In this document: in pieces, positions 28,816-39,994 of the stretch | How positions within the stretch are numbered: position 1 is the first letter of the stretch | Layout of the letters: every line of letters starts with the position of its first letter | Source of the DNA: Moritella dasanensis ArB 0140 | GTDB taxonomy: Bacteria > Pseudomonadota > Gammaproteobacteria > Enterobacterales > Moritellaceae | Assembly: GCF_000276805.1 (NCBI RefSeq) | Contig: NZ_AKXQ01000005.1 | Coordinates: forward strand, 1-64,000 | Length of the DNA: 64,000 bases | Direction of reading: 5' to 3' | Program-made: the position numbers and the translations under genes | The notes under the pieces: generated by a model | What the model was told of the DNA's origin: nothing | Databases searched by the model: none | The model's input: only the letters and a program-made list of their open reading frames with translations

Positions 28816-28854
28816 AAAGCCCCGTTAATATTCTACATTAACGGGGCTTTATTT
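28816..28854. terminator. Bidirectional terminator between tetR-type gene and KAS III gene
   Basis: AAAGCCCCGTTAAT and ATTAACGGGGCTTT form a fourteen-base stem with a seven-base loop. The plus-strand tail is TTTATTTT. On the minus strand the stem's own TTT follows the hairpin. Confidence 0.9.
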
Positions 28855-28899
28855 TACCAACTGACATTCATTGACGATATAACTCGCCGCATTTGTCAA

Positions 28900-30021
28900 T
28901 TAGCAACGCTTTAGCACCAACGAGCCGACTGAATAACCGGCACCAAACGAACAGATTAATGCGAGGTCACCACTTTCCACACCGTCTTGGTGTAAATGGA
29001 AAGCAATAATAGAACCGGCAGACGCGGTATTGGCGTAGGTATCTAGAATAATAGGGGCTTCTGTTGCCGATGGATCGCGACCCAATAGCTTCTTAGCCAA
29101 ATAGTTATTCATGTTAATATTAGCTTGATGTAACCACAAACGTTTAAAGTCAGTTGCTTGTAACTCTAAGCCACTCAATTGTTCAGTAATCAAGTTATAT
29201 ACCGTCGGTAATACTTCTTTAAATACCTTACGGCCATTTTGCATGAAGAAACTTGAATCAGCATTAATATCAGCGCCTTCACTACGGCTTAAATAACCTA
29301 AGTTATTACGGATATTATTTGAATACTGGGTAAACAGCTTGCTATCAATGATCTCGTAACAATGCTCACTTGTTGCTGTGGCTTTATCTTCAATCACAAC
29401 CGCAGTACACACATCACCAAAAATGAAGTGGCTGTCGCGATCTTTAAAGTTTAAATGCGCAGAACAAATTTCAGGGTTAACCACTAATGCTGCTTTGCTA
29501 CGTCCAGACTTAACCGCATCCATCGCACTCGCAATAGCAAACGTTGCCGACGAACACGCCACACTCATATCATAAGCGAAACCATTAGCACCAAGGAAAT
29601 GCTGTAGTTCAACCGCCATTGCCGGATAAGCACGTTGAAAACCAGACGCGGCAAAAATAATTAAATCGATGTCTTTTGCTTCTTTATTAGCAGCGGCTAA
29701 TGCTTGCTTGGCAGCAACCAGTGCCATTTGTACCGTAATACTGGGTTCATCATCGGCAATCGGTTCAAATACCGGACGCATAATTGCTGGATCTAAAATG
29801 CCCGCTTTGCTCATCACAAAACGACTTTTAATGCCCGATGCTTTTTCAATAAATTCACTGCTTGAGTGTGCTTTAGCCGTTACTTCGCCCGCTTCAATTG
29901 CCACTGCATTGTCAGCATTAAAATTATCAACGTAATAATTAAAGCTCATTACTAGCTCATCATTACTGATTGCATCAGGAGGGGTAAATAAACCACTACC
30001 ACTAATTACTACATTACTCAT
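28900..30021 (-). CDS. 3-oxoacyl-ACP synthase III family protein
   Basis: 373 residues of thiolase fold with the KAS III catalytic triad: Cys156 (DMSVACSSATF), His298 (LWLHQANINMNN) and Asn331 (TYANTASAGS). It is longer than housekeeping FabH (about 320 residues) and differs from it around the N-terminus, resembling the FabH-like paralogues of marine gammaproteobacteria. It condenses an acyl-CoA or acyl-ACP with malonyl-ACP, or forms an acyl ester. The actual acyl substrate is unknown. It is not next to other fab genes. Confidence 0.85.
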   Translation of the reverse strand: MSNVVISGSGLFTPPDAISNDELVMSFNYYVDNFNADNAVAIEAGEVTAKAHSSSEFIEKASGIKSRFVMSKAGILDPAIMRPVFEPIADDEPSITVQMALVAAKQALAAANKEAKDIDLIIFAASGFQRAYPAMAVELQHFLGANGFAYDMSVACSSATFAIASAMDAVKSGRSKAALVVNPEICSAHLNFKDRDSHFIFGDVCTAVVIEDKATATSEHCYEIIDSKLFTQYSNNIRNNLGYLSRSEGADINADSSFFMQNGRKVFKEVLPTVYNLITEQLSGLELQATDFKRLWLHQANINMNNYLAKKLLGRDPSATEAPIILDTYANTASAGSIIAFHLHQDGVESGDLALICSFGAGYSVGSLVLKRC

Positions 30022-30514
30022 ACATTGTCCTTTAGCGGCTCATTACACATAGTCCGTTAAGCACTTATATGCATAGCCACTATCAGCTAAATTGGGATAC
30101 AGAGTGCACTAAACTAAAGCAAACTGTTAACCAGATCTAGTTGCACATCCGACAAAAATGAAAAAATGATGCCTTAGTAAGCGGATTATTGAATAAAAAA
30201 ACGGCGCAAACGCTAAATTACGTTATTAAGGAGGAACTAATACCGCTAATTTGGTCTATATATAGAGAAGACTCAATACCATAGACGCACAAATGAATGG
30301 TTTATACAGACTTAAAATAGCAGTGGCAGAAATAGAAGTTAAACGCTATGCATAACTAATCGTTATAAGCTCTTATCATTTTAGAACCTAACGATATAAC
30401 AAAACAGCATTTTCAATTTTCAAACTTATCAGTATGCTTAAGCTATAAAGAAGTAAACTATAAATAAATACATAAATAAAAATGACGATTATTCAATTTA
30501 TATAGGGAAATCCC
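30022..30514. promoter_or_regulatory. Divergent promoter region of the KAS III gene and cysK
   Basis: About 490 bp, AT-rich, with no supported gene. AGGGAA lies eight bases before the cysK ATG. No operator, hairpin or repeat stands out. CysB sites are too degenerate to call by eye. Confidence 0.4.
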
Positions 30515-31483
30515 ATGAGCCAAATTTTACAAGACAACAGCCTTTCAATTGGTAATACACCTTTAGTACGTTTAAACCGTGTGACTACAGGTAACGTATT
30601 TGCAAAAATCGAAAGCCGTAATCCAAGTGCAAGTGTAAAGTGCCGTATCGGTGCAAACATGATTTGGCAGGCAGAAAAAGACGGACTCTTAAAAGAAGGT
30701 ATCGATATCGTTGAGCCAACCAGTGGCAATACCGGTATTGCATTAGCATTTGTTGCCGCAGCTCGTGGGTATAAACTAACATTAACGATGCCAAACACGA
30801 TGAGCCTTGAACGTCGTAAGCTACTTAAAGCTTTAGGTGCTAACCTTGTATTAACAGATGGCGCAAAAGGCATGAAAGGCGCGATTGATAAAGCAGTTGA
30901 AATTCGTGATGCAAATCCTGAAACAACCATTTTATTACAGCAATTTGAAAATCCAGCGAACCCAGCGATCCATGAACAAACGACAGGTCCAGAAATCTGG
31001 GAAGCAACAGACGGTCAAGTAGACGTATTAATTGCTGGTGTAGGTACAGGCGGTACGATTACAGGTACAAGCCGTTACATTAAATTAAATAAAGGTAAGG
31101 ACTTAGTGTCTGTTGCCGTTGAACCAACTAACTCGCCTGTCATTACCCAAGCGAAAGCCGGTGAAGCATTAACACCTGGCCCACATAAGATCCAAGGTAT
31201 TGGTGCCGGTTTTATCCCTGGTAACCTAGACTTAGAAATGGTTGATCGTGTAGAACTCGTATCAAACGAAGATTCTATCGAAATGGCACAACGTCTAATG
31301 AAAGAAGAAGGCATCTTAGCGGGTATCTCTTCAGGCGCAGCTGTTGTTGCCGCTGCACGTTTAGCTGCATTACCTGAATTTGCTGATAAAAATATCGTTG
31401 TGATCTTACCATCGTCAGGTGAACGTTATTTAAGTACAGCGTTATTCGATGGCGTATTTACTGAGCAAGAGCTCCAACAATAG
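30515..31483 (+). CDS. cysK: Cysteine synthase A (O-acetylserine sulfhydrylase)
   Basis: 322-residue PLP enzyme making cysteine from O-acetylserine and sulfide. PLP Lys42 in [11 protein letters not shown], the Asn loop [10 protein letters not shown] (about 70-79), phosphate loop [10 protein letters not shown] (about 176-185) and the C-terminal SSGAA and SSGERY motifs are all visible. Standard length. It ends at a strong terminator and precedes ptsH-ptsI-crr, the same cysK-pts order as in E. coli. Confidence 0.97.
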   Translation: MSQILQDNSLSIGNTPLVRLNRVTTGNVFAKIESRNPSASVKCRIGANMIWQAEKDGLLKEGIDIVEPTSGNTGIALAFVAAARGYKLTLTMPNTMSLERRKLLKALGANLVLTDGAKGMKGAIDKAVEIRDANPETTILLQQFENPANPAIHEQTTGPEIWEATDGQVDVLIAGVGTGGTITGTSRYIKLNKGKDLVSVAVEPTNSPVITQAKAGEALTPGPHKIQGIGAGFIPGNLDLEMVDRVELVSNEDSIEMAQRLMKEEGILAGISSGAAVVAAARLAALPEFADKNIVVILPSSGERYLSTALFDGVFTEQELQQ

Positions 31484-31547
31484 TCACAATGATGCTGTAA
31501 CTGTCACAACGACACTGTTATAGCTACATTAAATTAACAAGATTAAC

Positions 31548-31573
31548 AAAAGCCGCACTAGCGGCTTTTTTTT
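31548..31573 (+). terminator. Rho-independent terminator of cysK
   Basis: AAAAGCCGC and GCGGCTTTT pair around a four-base loop and are followed by a run of T. Confidence 0.93.
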
Positions 31574-31829
31574 ATACACACTAGTTTGTTTAGAGGGGTT
31601 GATAGCCGTCACACTTTCCCCTTTTTGTTGTAATTAAACTACAACATAGGCCTGAATTAGGGGTAATATACTTACATCGCATTGTTTTGTCGTAAAACTT
31701 ACGAAAACATGATCTATAGCCATATTTTTTATAAAAAAAAGTTATTTTACTCTGTAAAATTAGATTACACTTACATTTATGGTTATAGTAAAAACCTCTT
31801 TTTAGAATCGTTATTTTTAAGGAAAAGTC
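31574..31829 (+). promoter_or_regulatory. ptsH promoter region with two inverted repeats
   Basis: About 250 bp between the cysK terminator and ptsH. TGTTGTA-N7-TACAACA lies at 31626-31646 and TCGTAA-N3-TTACGA at 31690-31704. Both are operator-like. The latter is about 125 bp before ptsH. AAGGAA lies seven bases before the ptsH ATG. Confidence 0.4.
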
Positions 31830-32087
31830 ATGTACCAAAAATCAGTTGTAATTATCGCACCAAACGGTCTTCACACTCGCCCTGCTGCTCTTTTTGTAAA
31901 AAAAGCAAAAGAATTCGAGTCAAAAATCACAGTTGAAGCTGGCGGTAAATCTGCAAGTGCTACAAGCTTATTTAAATTACAAACGTTAGGCCTTTCTAAA
32001 GGTGTAACAATGACTATTTCTGCTGAAGGTACTGACGAGCAAGCGGCTATTGAAGCTCTAGTAGCGCTAATGGATGTTTTAGAATAG
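31830..32087 (+). CDS. ptsH: Phosphocarrier protein HPr
   Basis: 85-residue HPr of the sugar phosphotransferase system. Phosphoacceptor His15 in [11 protein letters not shown], and the regulatory-site Ser46 in SATSLFKLQ are present. It receives phosphate from enzyme I and passes it to EIIA proteins. First gene of a ptsH-ptsI-crr operon, 48 bp before ptsI. Confidence 0.98.
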   Translation: MYQKSVVIIAPNGLHTRPAALFVKKAKEFESKITVEAGGKSASATSLFKLQTLGLSKGVTMTISAEGTDEQAAIEALVALMDVLE

Positions 32088-32135
32088 ACCCCATTTGCTG
32101 TTAACGTATTTTTTGTATTGAAGTAAGGAAAGGTT

Positions 32136-33863
32136 ATGATATCAGGCATTCTCGCCTCACCAGGTATTGCTTTTGGTAAAGCACAATTATTCATTAACGA
32201 AGAAATTGTTCTTAACCAACAAACTATTGAAACTGCACAGATCGATGAACAAATAGCTATCTTTTTAGCTGCTAGGGATAAGTCTGCTATACAGCTTGAA
32301 GCTATCACGGAAATGGCACGCCAAACATTTGGTGATGAGAAAGCTGAAATCTTCGAAGGGCACATGATGCTGCTTGAAGATGAAGAGCTAGAAGAAGATA
32401 TCGTAACCTTTATTAAGAAAAATAAAGCATCGGCAGATCTTGCTATTCACAGCATCATTGAAGAAAATGCTGAAATGATGGCTGCATTGGACGACCCTTA
32501 TTTACGAGAACGAGCTGCGGATTTCCGTGATATCGGTAATCGTATCGTAAAAAATGCTCTTGGCATGGAAATCGTTTCATTAAGCGCTATCGAAGATGAA
32601 GTTATTCTAATCGCAAGCGACTTAACACCATCAGAAACAGCACAGATTAACCTAGATAAAATCTTAGGTTTTGTGACTGACTTAGGTGGCCGTACTGCCC
32701 ATACATCAATCATGGCTCGTTCATTAGAACTTCCAGCGATTGTTGGTACAGGTAACGTAACTGAAATCATCAAATCTGGTGACTTCGTAATCCTTGATGC
32801 AATTAACAATAACGTTATTGTTAACCCATCAGAAAGCGTAATCAAAGAATACCAAGCAACTCAGGCACAGTATCTTGCTGAAAAAGCTGAGCTGCTTAAA
32901 ATGAAAGACTTACCTGCAATCACACTTGACGGTAAGCACGTGGAAGTATGTGGTAACGTTGGTACAGTAAAAGATTGTGCTGGTGTGATCCGTAATGGCG
33001 GCGAAGGCGTTGGTCTTTACCGTACAGAATTCCTCTTTATGGACCGTGATAGCTTACCAACTGAAGATGAACAGTTTGAAGCATACAAAGCGGTAGCAGA
33101 AAGTATGAATGGTCAATCAGTGATCATCCGTACTATGGATATCGGTGGTGATAAAGACCTACCGTACCTAAACTTACCAAAAGAAATGAACCCATTCTTG
33201 GGTTGGCGCGCGATCCGTATCTGTTTCGACCGTCCAGAAATTATGAACGCACAGCTACGCGCTATCTTACGTGCATCTGCATTCGGTAAAATCCGCATTA
33301 TGTTCCCGATGATTATTTCTGTTGAAGAAATTCGTCTACTTAAGGACATTCTTGCGACACTGAAAGCTGAATTAACAGCTGAAGGTCACGCATTCGATGC
33401 AGCAATGGAGACAGGTGTTATGGTTGAAACACCAGCAGCTGCAGCCATTGCCCATCACCTTATTAAAGAAGTCGACTTCTTTAGTATTGGTACTAACGAT
33501 TTAACGCAGTACACACTAGCGGTAGACCGTGGTAACGAAATGATTTCAGACCTATATAACCCACTTACACCAGCGGTACTTACGCTGATTAAACAGGTTA
33601 TTGACGCTTCACATGCTGCAGGCAAGTGGACAGGTATGTGTGGTGAACTTGCAGGTGATGAAACTGCAACACTACTCTTGCTTGGTATGGGCTTAGATGA
33701 GTTCTCTATGAGCGGTATCTCAATCCCTAAAGTGAAGAAAACAATCCGTAATGCTAATTTTGCTGATACTAAAGAGTTAGCAGACCAAGCATTAAGCTGC
33801 GCAACTGCAGGTGAAATCCAAGAGTTAATCGCTCAATTCACTAAACGACGCGCTGCTTGCTAA
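32136..33863 (+). CDS. ptsI: PTS enzyme I (phosphoenolpyruvate-protein phosphotransferase)
   Basis: 575 residues, the same length as E. coli enzyme I. The N-terminal HPr-binding and phospho-His domain has His189 in [12 protein letters not shown]. The C-terminal PEP-binding TIM barrel has [20 protein letters not shown] and the active-site Cys of GMCGELAGD. It takes phosphate from PEP and transfers it to HPr. AAGGAAAGG precedes the ATG. Confidence 0.98.
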   Translation: MISGILASPGIAFGKAQLFINEEIVLNQQTIETAQIDEQIAIFLAARDKSAIQLEAITEMARQTFGDEKAEIFEGHMMLLEDEELEEDIVTFIKKNKASADLAIHSIIEENAEMMAALDDPYLRERAADFRDIGNRIVKNALGMEIVSLSAIEDEVILIASDLTPSETAQINLDKILGFVTDLGGRTAHTSIMARSLELPAIVGTGNVTEIIKSGDFVILDAINNNVIVNPSESVIKEYQATQAQYLAEKAELLKMKDLPAITLDGKHVEVCGNVGTVKDCAGVIRNGGEGVGLYRTEFLFMDRDSLPTEDEQFEAYKAVAESMNGQSVIIRTMDIGGDKDLPYLNLPKEMNPFLGWRAIRICFDRPEIMNAQLRAILRASAFGKIRIMFPMIISVEEIRLLKDILATLKAELTAEGHAFDAAMETGVMVETPAAAAIAHHLIKEVDFFSIGTNDLTQYTLAVDRGNEMISDLYNPLTPAVLTLIKQVIDASHAAGKWTGMCGELAGDETATLLLLGMGLDEFSMSGISIPKVKKTIRNANFADTKELADQALSCATAGEIQELIAQFTKRRAAC

Positions 33864-33983
33864 TTATTTCAGTTGTCATAGCATCTAATCTCGAAAGATA
33901 ATGTTATGATAACAACGTAAAGTCATTGGTTATGCACACGTTCATCACCAGTGACTATGTCTACCAAATTCTAGGAGTTAAAA

Positions 33984-34496
33984 ATGGGATTATTCGATAA
34001 ATTAAAAAAACTGGTTTCAGACGACAGTAAAGACAGCAATACGCTACACATTGTTTCTCCACTTGCCGGTGAAATCGTTGCTATCGAAGATGTGCCAGAT
34101 GTTATCTTTGCTGAGAAAATTGTTGGTGACGGTATCGCTATCAACCCAACTGGTAACAAACTAGTTGCGCCAGTAACAGGTGAGATCGTAAAAATTTACG
34201 AAACTAACCACGCATTCGCAATTCGTTCTGATGAAGGCCTAGAAGTACTTGTTCACTTCGGTTTAGATACAGTTGAATTACGCGGCGAAGGCTTTACTCG
34301 TATCGCTGAAGAAGGTCAACATATCAAAGCTGGTGAAACCATCATTGAATTCGATCTTGAATTATTGAAAGCGAAAGCTAAATCAGTAATTACACCGTGC
34401 ATCATCTCAAACATGGATGAAATTAAGAGCATGGAAAAATTCTCTGGTTCAGTTGTACTAGGCGAAACTATTGTTCTTAAAGTTATTAAGGACTAG
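33984..34496 (+). CDS. crr: PTS glucose-specific EIIA component
   Basis: 170-residue EIIA-Glc. The two active-site histidines are His76 (ETNHAFAI) and His91 (VLVHFGLDT). It carries phosphate to EIIBC-Glc and in enteric relatives controls adenylate cyclase and inducer exclusion. The 120-bp gap after ptsI may hold an internal promoter. AGGAG precedes the ATG by eight bases. A terminator follows. Confidence 0.98.
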   Translation: MGLFDKLKKLVSDDSKDSNTLHIVSPLAGEIVAIEDVPDVIFAEKIVGDGIAINPTGNKLVAPVTGEIVKIYETNHAFAIRSDEGLEVLVHFGLDTVELRGEGFTRIAEEGQHIKAGETIIEFDLELLKAKAKSVITPCIISNMDEIKSMEKFSGSVVLGETIVLKVIKD

Positions 34497-34543
34497 TACT
34501 TAACGTTATTGAAGACTTGTTCTTAACAATAACCTAAGTATGC

Positions 34544-34573
34544 AAAAAAGAGCTATGAGTAGCTCTTTTTTTT
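34544..34573 (+). terminator. Rho-independent terminator of the pts operon
   Basis: AAAAAGAGCT and AGCTCTTTTT pair around a six-base loop, followed by more T. Confidence 0.93.
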
Positions 34574-34835
34574 CGTCTACGTTTAGTTTTTCACGTCCTA
34601 TCTTAACATCTACCCTATATCTCAATCCCCATCGCCACACCTGTTCATTCAATACCCAACAATTAGATTAATGACTTAACTAGCTGATAAACTTACAGTT
34701 TAAATATTAATCTATAAAACAATCATTACAAAAATAAATTATACTTAAAATTCAATAGCTTGAATTCATACCCCGCACCTAGCAAGATTATAATAATACA
34801 ATTAATTTATTATTAATTAAATCAATGTCTCAGTA

Positions 34836-34849
34836 TTGATATACATCAA
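34836..34849. promoter_or_regulatory. FNR box upstream of torC
   Basis: TTGATATACATCAA is a perfect match to the FNR consensus TTGAT-N4-ATCAA, 64 bp before the torC start. It predicts oxygen-limited activation of torCA. The rest of the 34574-34913 intergenic region is AT-rich with no other site seen. No TorR tor-box array was recognised. Confidence 0.75.
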
Positions 34850-34913
34850 AAGTAGTACCCACCAAGTGGTATATCGTTTGATGAAATAATTATACTGTTA
34901 TATCGAGATAAAA

Positions 34914-36008
34914 ATGAAGATTAAAAAGCGTTATTTCGCGGCTTGTTTACTTGTTGCTATAGTGCTCGGCTGGCTAACGCTAGGCGGTACCGCTTATATA
35001 ATGAAAAAAACATCATCAACAGAATTTTGTATATCTTGCCACACCATGCAGATCCCTTATGAAGAATACCAAGGTTCTATCCATTTCAGTAATGCCAAAG
35101 GTATCCGCGCTGAATGTGCCGATTGTCATATCCCAAGTAATCCCATCGATTATGTCATTACCAAAATTATCGCTTCCAAAGACATCTACCATGAGTTTGT
35201 TACGGGTAAAATAGATACTGAAGAAAAGTTTGAAGATCACCGCATGGCGATGGCTGAAACGGTTTGGGCACAAATGCGAGCGAATGACTCAGTCACTTGC
35301 CGTTCTTGCCACGTCCGTGATGCAATGGACTCATTTGAGCAATCTGAAGATGCAGTGAAGATGCACGAATTTGCCAAAGAAAATGGGCAAACATGTATCG
35401 ATTGCCACAAAGGCGTTGCCCATTTCCCACCAGAAGCTGAAATGGACAGTGAAGCATTTGATAACTTGTTGACTAAAACACTGGAAACGAACGACACAGC
35501 GACCTCGGTTTATCCTGTTGCTGCGATTTCGATGGGCGACTTTGGCTCTATCAATCCAGCGACGCCGTTAACCGTTATTGAAACCACTGGTAACAACAGA
35601 AAAGTGCAGATCAATGCCTTCCAAATGCAAGGTGCTGAGCGCGTTTTATATTCTGGAAATGGCCAACGTTCAATTGTTGCGACATTAAGTGAACAAGGCC
35701 AAGCCGCATTAACGGTCGGTGATTTTAGTGAAGATGAGTACGGTAATCATTGGCGCACCGCAAGCCTAATTGCAGACATTGATGCGCAAGTACTCAGTGA
35801 TATAACGCCGCTATGGCAATACGCAGAGCAACTAGACACGGTTTATTGTTCAGGTTGTCACGCCAAAATTGGGGCTAACCATTTCACCGTCAATGCGTGG
35901 GGACCCGTAGCAAAAGGCATGGGTGACCGCACCGATATATCTGTAGAAGATCTTGAAATACTAACTAAATATTTCCAAGCACACGCAAAAGATATGGTTA
36001 AACACTAA
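34914..36008 (+). CDS. torC: Pentahaem c-type cytochrome of TMAO respiration
   Basis: 364-residue membrane-anchored cytochrome of the NapC/NirT-TorC family. One N-terminal membrane helix (about 8-28) is followed by four CxxCH haem sites in the quinol-oxidising part (Cys39, Cys68, Cys129, Cys161) and a fifth in the C-terminal part (Cys312, CSGCH). Five haems and the two-part layout are diagnostic of TorC. It passes electrons from menaquinol to periplasmic TorA. torA follows 85 bp downstream. Confidence 0.95.
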   Translation: MKIKKRYFAACLLVAIVLGWLTLGGTAYIMKKTSSTEFCISCHTMQIPYEEYQGSIHFSNAKGIRAECADCHIPSNPIDYVITKIIASKDIYHEFVTGKIDTEEKFEDHRMAMAETVWAQMRANDSVTCRSCHVRDAMDSFEQSEDAVKMHEFAKENGQTCIDCHKGVAHFPPEAEMDSEAFDNLLTKTLETNDTATSVYPVAAISMGDFGSINPATPLTVIETTGNNRKVQINAFQMQGAERVLYSGNGQRSIVATLSEQGQAALTVGDFSEDEYGNHWRTASLIADIDAQVLSDITPLWQYAEQLDTVYCSGCHAKIGANHFTVNAWGPVAKGMGDRTDISVEDLEILTKYFQAHAKDMVKH

Positions 36009-36093
36009 TTAATATAGCCAATACATCAAGTGATTATTGGCTATCTATTTTCCAACAATTATTACACCAAATATAATTAATAGGGATAAACTA

Positions 36094-38541
36094 ATGAACG
36101 AATTTTCTCGTCGTGGATTTCTTAAAAGTGCAGCGTTAACAACTGGTGCTGCCGCGATTACATCTGTAACGCCACTGCCAGCATTTGCTGCTAAAGGCAA
36201 AGACTCGCCAATTTTGACCGCTGGTCGCTGGGGCGCAATGCAAGTGACCACGAAAGATGGACGCATTGTTTCGTCAAAAGGCGCATTAGCAAAGACAGTA
36301 CCAAATAGCCTACAAACAACGGCTGCTGATCAAGTACATACTCAAGCTCGTGTTAAATACCCAATGGTACGTAAAGGCTTCTTGGCAACACCAGGTAAAC
36401 CAGATGGAAAACGCGGTAACGATGAATTTGTCCGCGTATCTTGGGATAAAGCCTATCAATTAATTCACGAACAACAGTCTAGAATTCGTAACGACCATGG
36501 TCCGGAAGCAATCTTTGCCGGGTCTTATGGCTGGCGTTCAAGTGGTGTATTACACAAGGCGCAAACGTTATTACAACGCTACATGAGTATGGCAGGCGGT
36601 TATTCAGGTCATTTAGGTGATTATTCAACAGGTGCGGCGCAAGTTATTATGCCTCACGTGATGGGCTCAATCGAAGTTTATGAACAGCAAACAACCCACC
36701 CGGTTATTTTAGAACACAGTGATGTAGTGGTTATGTGGGGTATTAACCCATTAAACACCCTTAAAATCGCGTGGAGTTCATCAGATGAATCCGGTTTAGA
36801 GTTTTTCCATAAACTGAAAAAATCGGGTAAAACCATTATTGCTATCGACCCGATGAAATCAGAAACAGTTGAGTTCTTTGGTGATAAAGCATTGTGGGTT
36901 GCGCCACACCCAGGTACTGATGTTGCAATGATGCTAGGTATCGCCCATACCTTAGTCTCTAAAAAACAACATGATGTAGACTTCTTATCTAAATACACTT
37001 CTGGTTATGATAAATTTGAAGCGTATTTATTAGGTACAACAGACGGTGTTGCGAAAACCGCAGCCTGGGCAGAAAGTATTTGCGGTGTATCAGTTCAACA
37101 ACTTGAAGCATTAGCTAATATATTCAGTCAAAACCGCACCATGCTGATGGGCGGCTGGGGAATGCAGCGCCAACAGTATGGCGAACAAAAACACTGGATG
37201 ATGGCGACACTCGCAGCCATGCTGGGGCAAATCGGTCTAGAAGGTGGTGGTTTTGGTTTATCTTATCATTATTCTAATGGTGGTAACCCTACCCGTGACG
37301 GTGGTGTTCTTTCTGCCATTTCATCTACCATAGGTGGTGGTTCATCCGCTGGTAATGATTGGGCGGTATCTGGTGCGGTAAATAGCCTGCCAGTGGCGCG
37401 TATTGTCGAAGCACTCGAATCGCCAAACAAAAAATACCAACATAACGGTCATGAACTCAGCTTCCCAGATATCAAAATGATTTGGTGGGCAGGTGGTGGT
37501 AACTTCACCCATCACCAAGATGTTAATCGTCTAATTAAAGCATGGCAGAAGCCTGAACTAGTGGTGATCTCTGAATCCTATTGGACTGCAGCGGCAAAAC
37601 ACGCTGATATCGTCTTGCCAATCACAACCTCGTTCGAGCGTAATGATCTGACCATGACCGGTGATTACAGTAACCAACATCTTGTGCCGATGAAGCAAGT
37701 TGTTGAACCACAATTTGAATCCCGTAACGATTTTGATGTATTTGCCGACATGGCTGAGTTAATTAAACCCGGCGGTCGCGACGTCTTTACTGACGGTAAA
37801 TCAGAAATGGATTGGCTGAAAGGTTTTTATGACCAAGCGAAAAAAGGTGCCGTGAAGGCGCGTGTTCGCATGCCGAAATTTGGTTCTTTCTGGAATAAAA
37901 ACGAACTGATTGAAATGAAAGTGAATAAGAAAAACAATCAATTTGTTCGTCACGCGAGTTTCCGTCAAGATCCAATCATGAATCCACTCGGCACGCCAAG
38001 TGGTAAAATTGAAATCTATTCTAAAACCATTGAAGGCTATGGCTATGCTGATTGTCCAGCGCACCCAACATGGTTAGCACCAACAGAATGGGTAGGTAAC
38101 GCTAAAGATGGTGAATTACAGTTAATGACATCACATGCTGCGCACCGTTTACACAGCCAATTAAACTATGCAAAACTGCGTGAGCAATATGCGATAGCTA
38201 ACCGTGAACCTATTACCATACATCCTGCAGACGCGGCAGCACGCGGTATCAAAAATGGTGATTTAATACGTGCCTTTAACCAACGAGGTGAAGTATTAGT
38301 CGGCGCTTTAGTGGCTAACATAATCAAGCAAGGTTCTGTTTGTATTCATGAAGGAGCTTGGCTAGATTTGGATAAACCACTGGGTATCTGTAAAAATGGT
38401 AATCCGAACGTGCTAACAAGTGATATTCCAACGTCACAACTTGCTAATGGTTGTGCCGCTAACTCATCATTGGTAAAAATTGAAAAATACACCGGCGTTG
38501 CACCAAGTTTAACGGCTTTTACCCCACCAAATAACGCCTAA
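36094..38541 (+). CDS. torA: Trimethylamine-N-oxide reductase, molybdopterin catalytic subunit
   Basis: 815-residue periplasmic reductase of the DMSO-reductase family. A Tat signal ([11 protein letters not shown], residues 5-15) precedes a cleavage region near PAFAA. Molybdopterin-domain motifs include [15 protein letters not shown] (where the family's Mo-ligand Ser lies), WGINPLNT and the C-terminal dinucleotide-binding domain. ATG 36094 (MNEFSRRGF) with AGGGA seven bases upstream is chosen over an upstream in-frame start at 36037 that would displace the Tat signal. The chaperone gene torD is not adjacent, unlike E. coli torCAD. A terminator follows. Confidence 0.95.
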   Translation: MNEFSRRGFLKSAALTTGAAAITSVTPLPAFAAKGKDSPILTAGRWGAMQVTTKDGRIVSSKGALAKTVPNSLQTTAADQVHTQARVKYPMVRKGFLATPGKPDGKRGNDEFVRVSWDKAYQLIHEQQSRIRNDHGPEAIFAGSYGWRSSGVLHKAQTLLQRYMSMAGGYSGHLGDYSTGAAQVIMPHVMGSIEVYEQQTTHPVILEHSDVVVMWGINPLNTLKIAWSSSDESGLEFFHKLKKSGKTIIAIDPMKSETVEFFGDKALWVAPHPGTDVAMMLGIAHTLVSKKQHDVDFLSKYTSGYDKFEAYLLGTTDGVAKTAAWAESICGVSVQQLEALANIFSQNRTMLMGGWGMQRQQYGEQKHWMMATLAAMLGQIGLEGGGFGLSYHYSNGGNPTRDGGVLSAISSTIGGGSSAGNDWAVSGAVNSLPVARIVEALESPNKKYQHNGHELSFPDIKMIWWAGGGNFTHHQDVNRLIKAWQKPELVVISESYWTAAAKHADIVLPITTSFERNDLTMTGDYSNQHLVPMKQVVEPQFESRNDFDVFADMAELIKPGGRDVFTDGKSEMDWLKGFYDQAKKGAVKARVRMPKFGSFWNKNELIEMKVNKKNNQFVRHASFRQDPIMNPLGTPSGKIEIYSKTIEGYGYADCPAHPTWLAPTEWVGNAKDGELQLMTSHAAHRLHSQLNYAKLREQYAIANREPITIHPADAAARGIKNGDLIRAFNQRGEVLVGALVANIIKQGSVCIHEGAWLDLDKPLGICKNGNPNVLTSDIPTSQLANGCAANSSLVKIEKYTGVAPSLTAFTPPNNA

Positions 38542-38617
38542 TTTAAATTCATAATATGAGATGGCTCGATGCTCATCTCAGTTAAAGATTTAGATATTAA
38601 CTACTTATCAAATATGC

Positions 38618-38646
38618 AAAAAGAGCTATCTATAGCTCTTTTTTTT
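38618..38646 (+). terminator. Rho-independent terminator of torCA
   Basis: AAAAAGAGCTA and TAGCTCTTTTT pair around a three-base loop, followed by more T. Confidence 0.92.
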
Positions 38647-38689
38647 ATCTGCATTTTAGTGTTTATTACCTGCGAACACGCAGCATAAG

Positions 38690-39874
38690 TTAACTCGCCA
38701 TAGATAACTGCATCACAGTACAGTTTCGCCCTTCACTTTTAGCTTGGTACAGGGCTTTATCAGCTTCTTCTTCCAAGGCAAAGATATTGACGCTTTGACC
38801 AACAGCAATGCCAATACTGGCAGTCACCTTTATCTCTAGCGCTTCTTTGGTACTGGTATGTTCCATAATAGAGAGACGGATCTGCTCGGCTAGATTGTCC
38901 ATTATTTTGGCTGATATCAAGGGCGAATAGATACTAAACTCTTCGCCACCTGTTCGAGCATAAACACACGTAGAACCACAGGCCTTACTAATAATCATCG
39001 CAATATCTTTAATCACTAAATCACCAGCGGCATGACCATATTCATCGTTAATATTCTTAAAATGATCTATATCCAAAATCATCACCGCAGCTTCTTTATG
39101 CGGCGCTAAAGCCGCAATAGCATGTTGATAACCACGACGATTATAAATATTAGCCAGAGGGTCAATAAAAGACATGTGCCGTAATGAAAAGGCATTACGC
39201 TGAGTACAGAACATCAAATAACAGAAGGTAAGAAAGCACTGAGTCATTAACAGGTTAATACACGCAATCGCAGTAGTGATTTCAATACAATTTAAGACAG
39301 CTTGATCGCTCGTTAACAGTGCAAATCGAGTAATATTGAGTACTAGAGATAACACGCAGGTAAACAAACAAATAAGTCGCGTCATTCCATATTGCTTGGC
39401 TTGATAACTTAATAAATAACCACTATTAAAAATCAAACTAATACTAACGGATACGGTAAGAACTGACGACGTATAGAGTGCAGGCATTTCGGTGGTTGAG
39501 CCATAAAAATACAACGGCAAGATAAACAAGCACTGTGCCCCATAGAGCCAGAATAATGATTGTTTTATTTTTAGGAATCGATGAAAACCATGTGAAATCA
39601 GGCAAACAGCAAAACAGAGTAATATATTTGGCCGCATGGCATTAAGCCAACTATGGCTGGCATAATTATCCAGCTTAAATAACCATAATTGCTCTGCCAT
39701 AATAAAGCCGTAGCCCAAGATAAGCAGGCTAGAGGTAAGCCAGTAACCAACCCCATCATAGCGGCGATTGCCAACCCAAATACATAACATGATGACAGCT
39801 AAAAATGACAGCCCTATTGCAGTAAATATTACGATGGTAAACAAGTCTAACAAGACTAAAGGCATGGGATTCAT
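38690..39874 (-). CDS. Membrane diguanylate cyclase (GGDEF)
   Basis: 394 residues. About seven N-terminal hydrophobic segments (residues 8-215) form an unclassified membrane sensor region. The C-terminal GGDEF domain (about 225-390) has DPLANIYNRRGY, ILDIDHFKNINDEYGH and the active-site signature GGEEF. No RxxD inhibitory site is seen just before GGEEF. Predicted to make cyclic di-GMP from GTP. Transcribed alone, converging on torCA. Confidence 0.9.
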   Translation of the reverse strand: MNPMPLVLLDLFTIVIFTAIGLSFLAVIMLCIWVGNRRYDGVGYWLTSSLLILGYGFIMAEQLWLFKLDNYASHSWLNAMRPNILLCFAVCLISHGFHRFLKIKQSLFWLYGAQCLFILPLYFYGSTTEMPALYTSSVLTVSVSISLIFNSGYLLSYQAKQYGMTRLICLFTCVLSLVLNITRFALLTSDQAVLNCIEITTAIACINLLMTQCFLTFCYLMFCTQRNAFSLRHMSFIDPLANIYNRRGYQHAIAALAPHKEAAVMILDIDHFKNINDEYGHAAGDLVIKDIAMIISKACGSTCVYARTGGEEFSIYSPLISAKIMDNLAEQIRLSIMEHTSTKEALEIKVTASIGIAVGQSVNIFALEEEADKALYQAKSEGRNCTVMQLSMAS

Positions 39875-39994
39875 TAACGATTCATTAAACTCTAAAAAGT
39901 AAGATTTACTGGCTATTCAAGGTAGAGAATTTACCGTACAACTACTGGTTAAGCAAGTCGATTGGTTATTGCCTAACCAGCCATAACCATGTAA

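Noticed and set aside
31590-31936. Small frames on both strands upstream of ptsH
   Set aside because: They overlap the ptsH promoter and coding region, are Lys/Tyr/Phe-rich from AT-rich DNA, and have no start signals.
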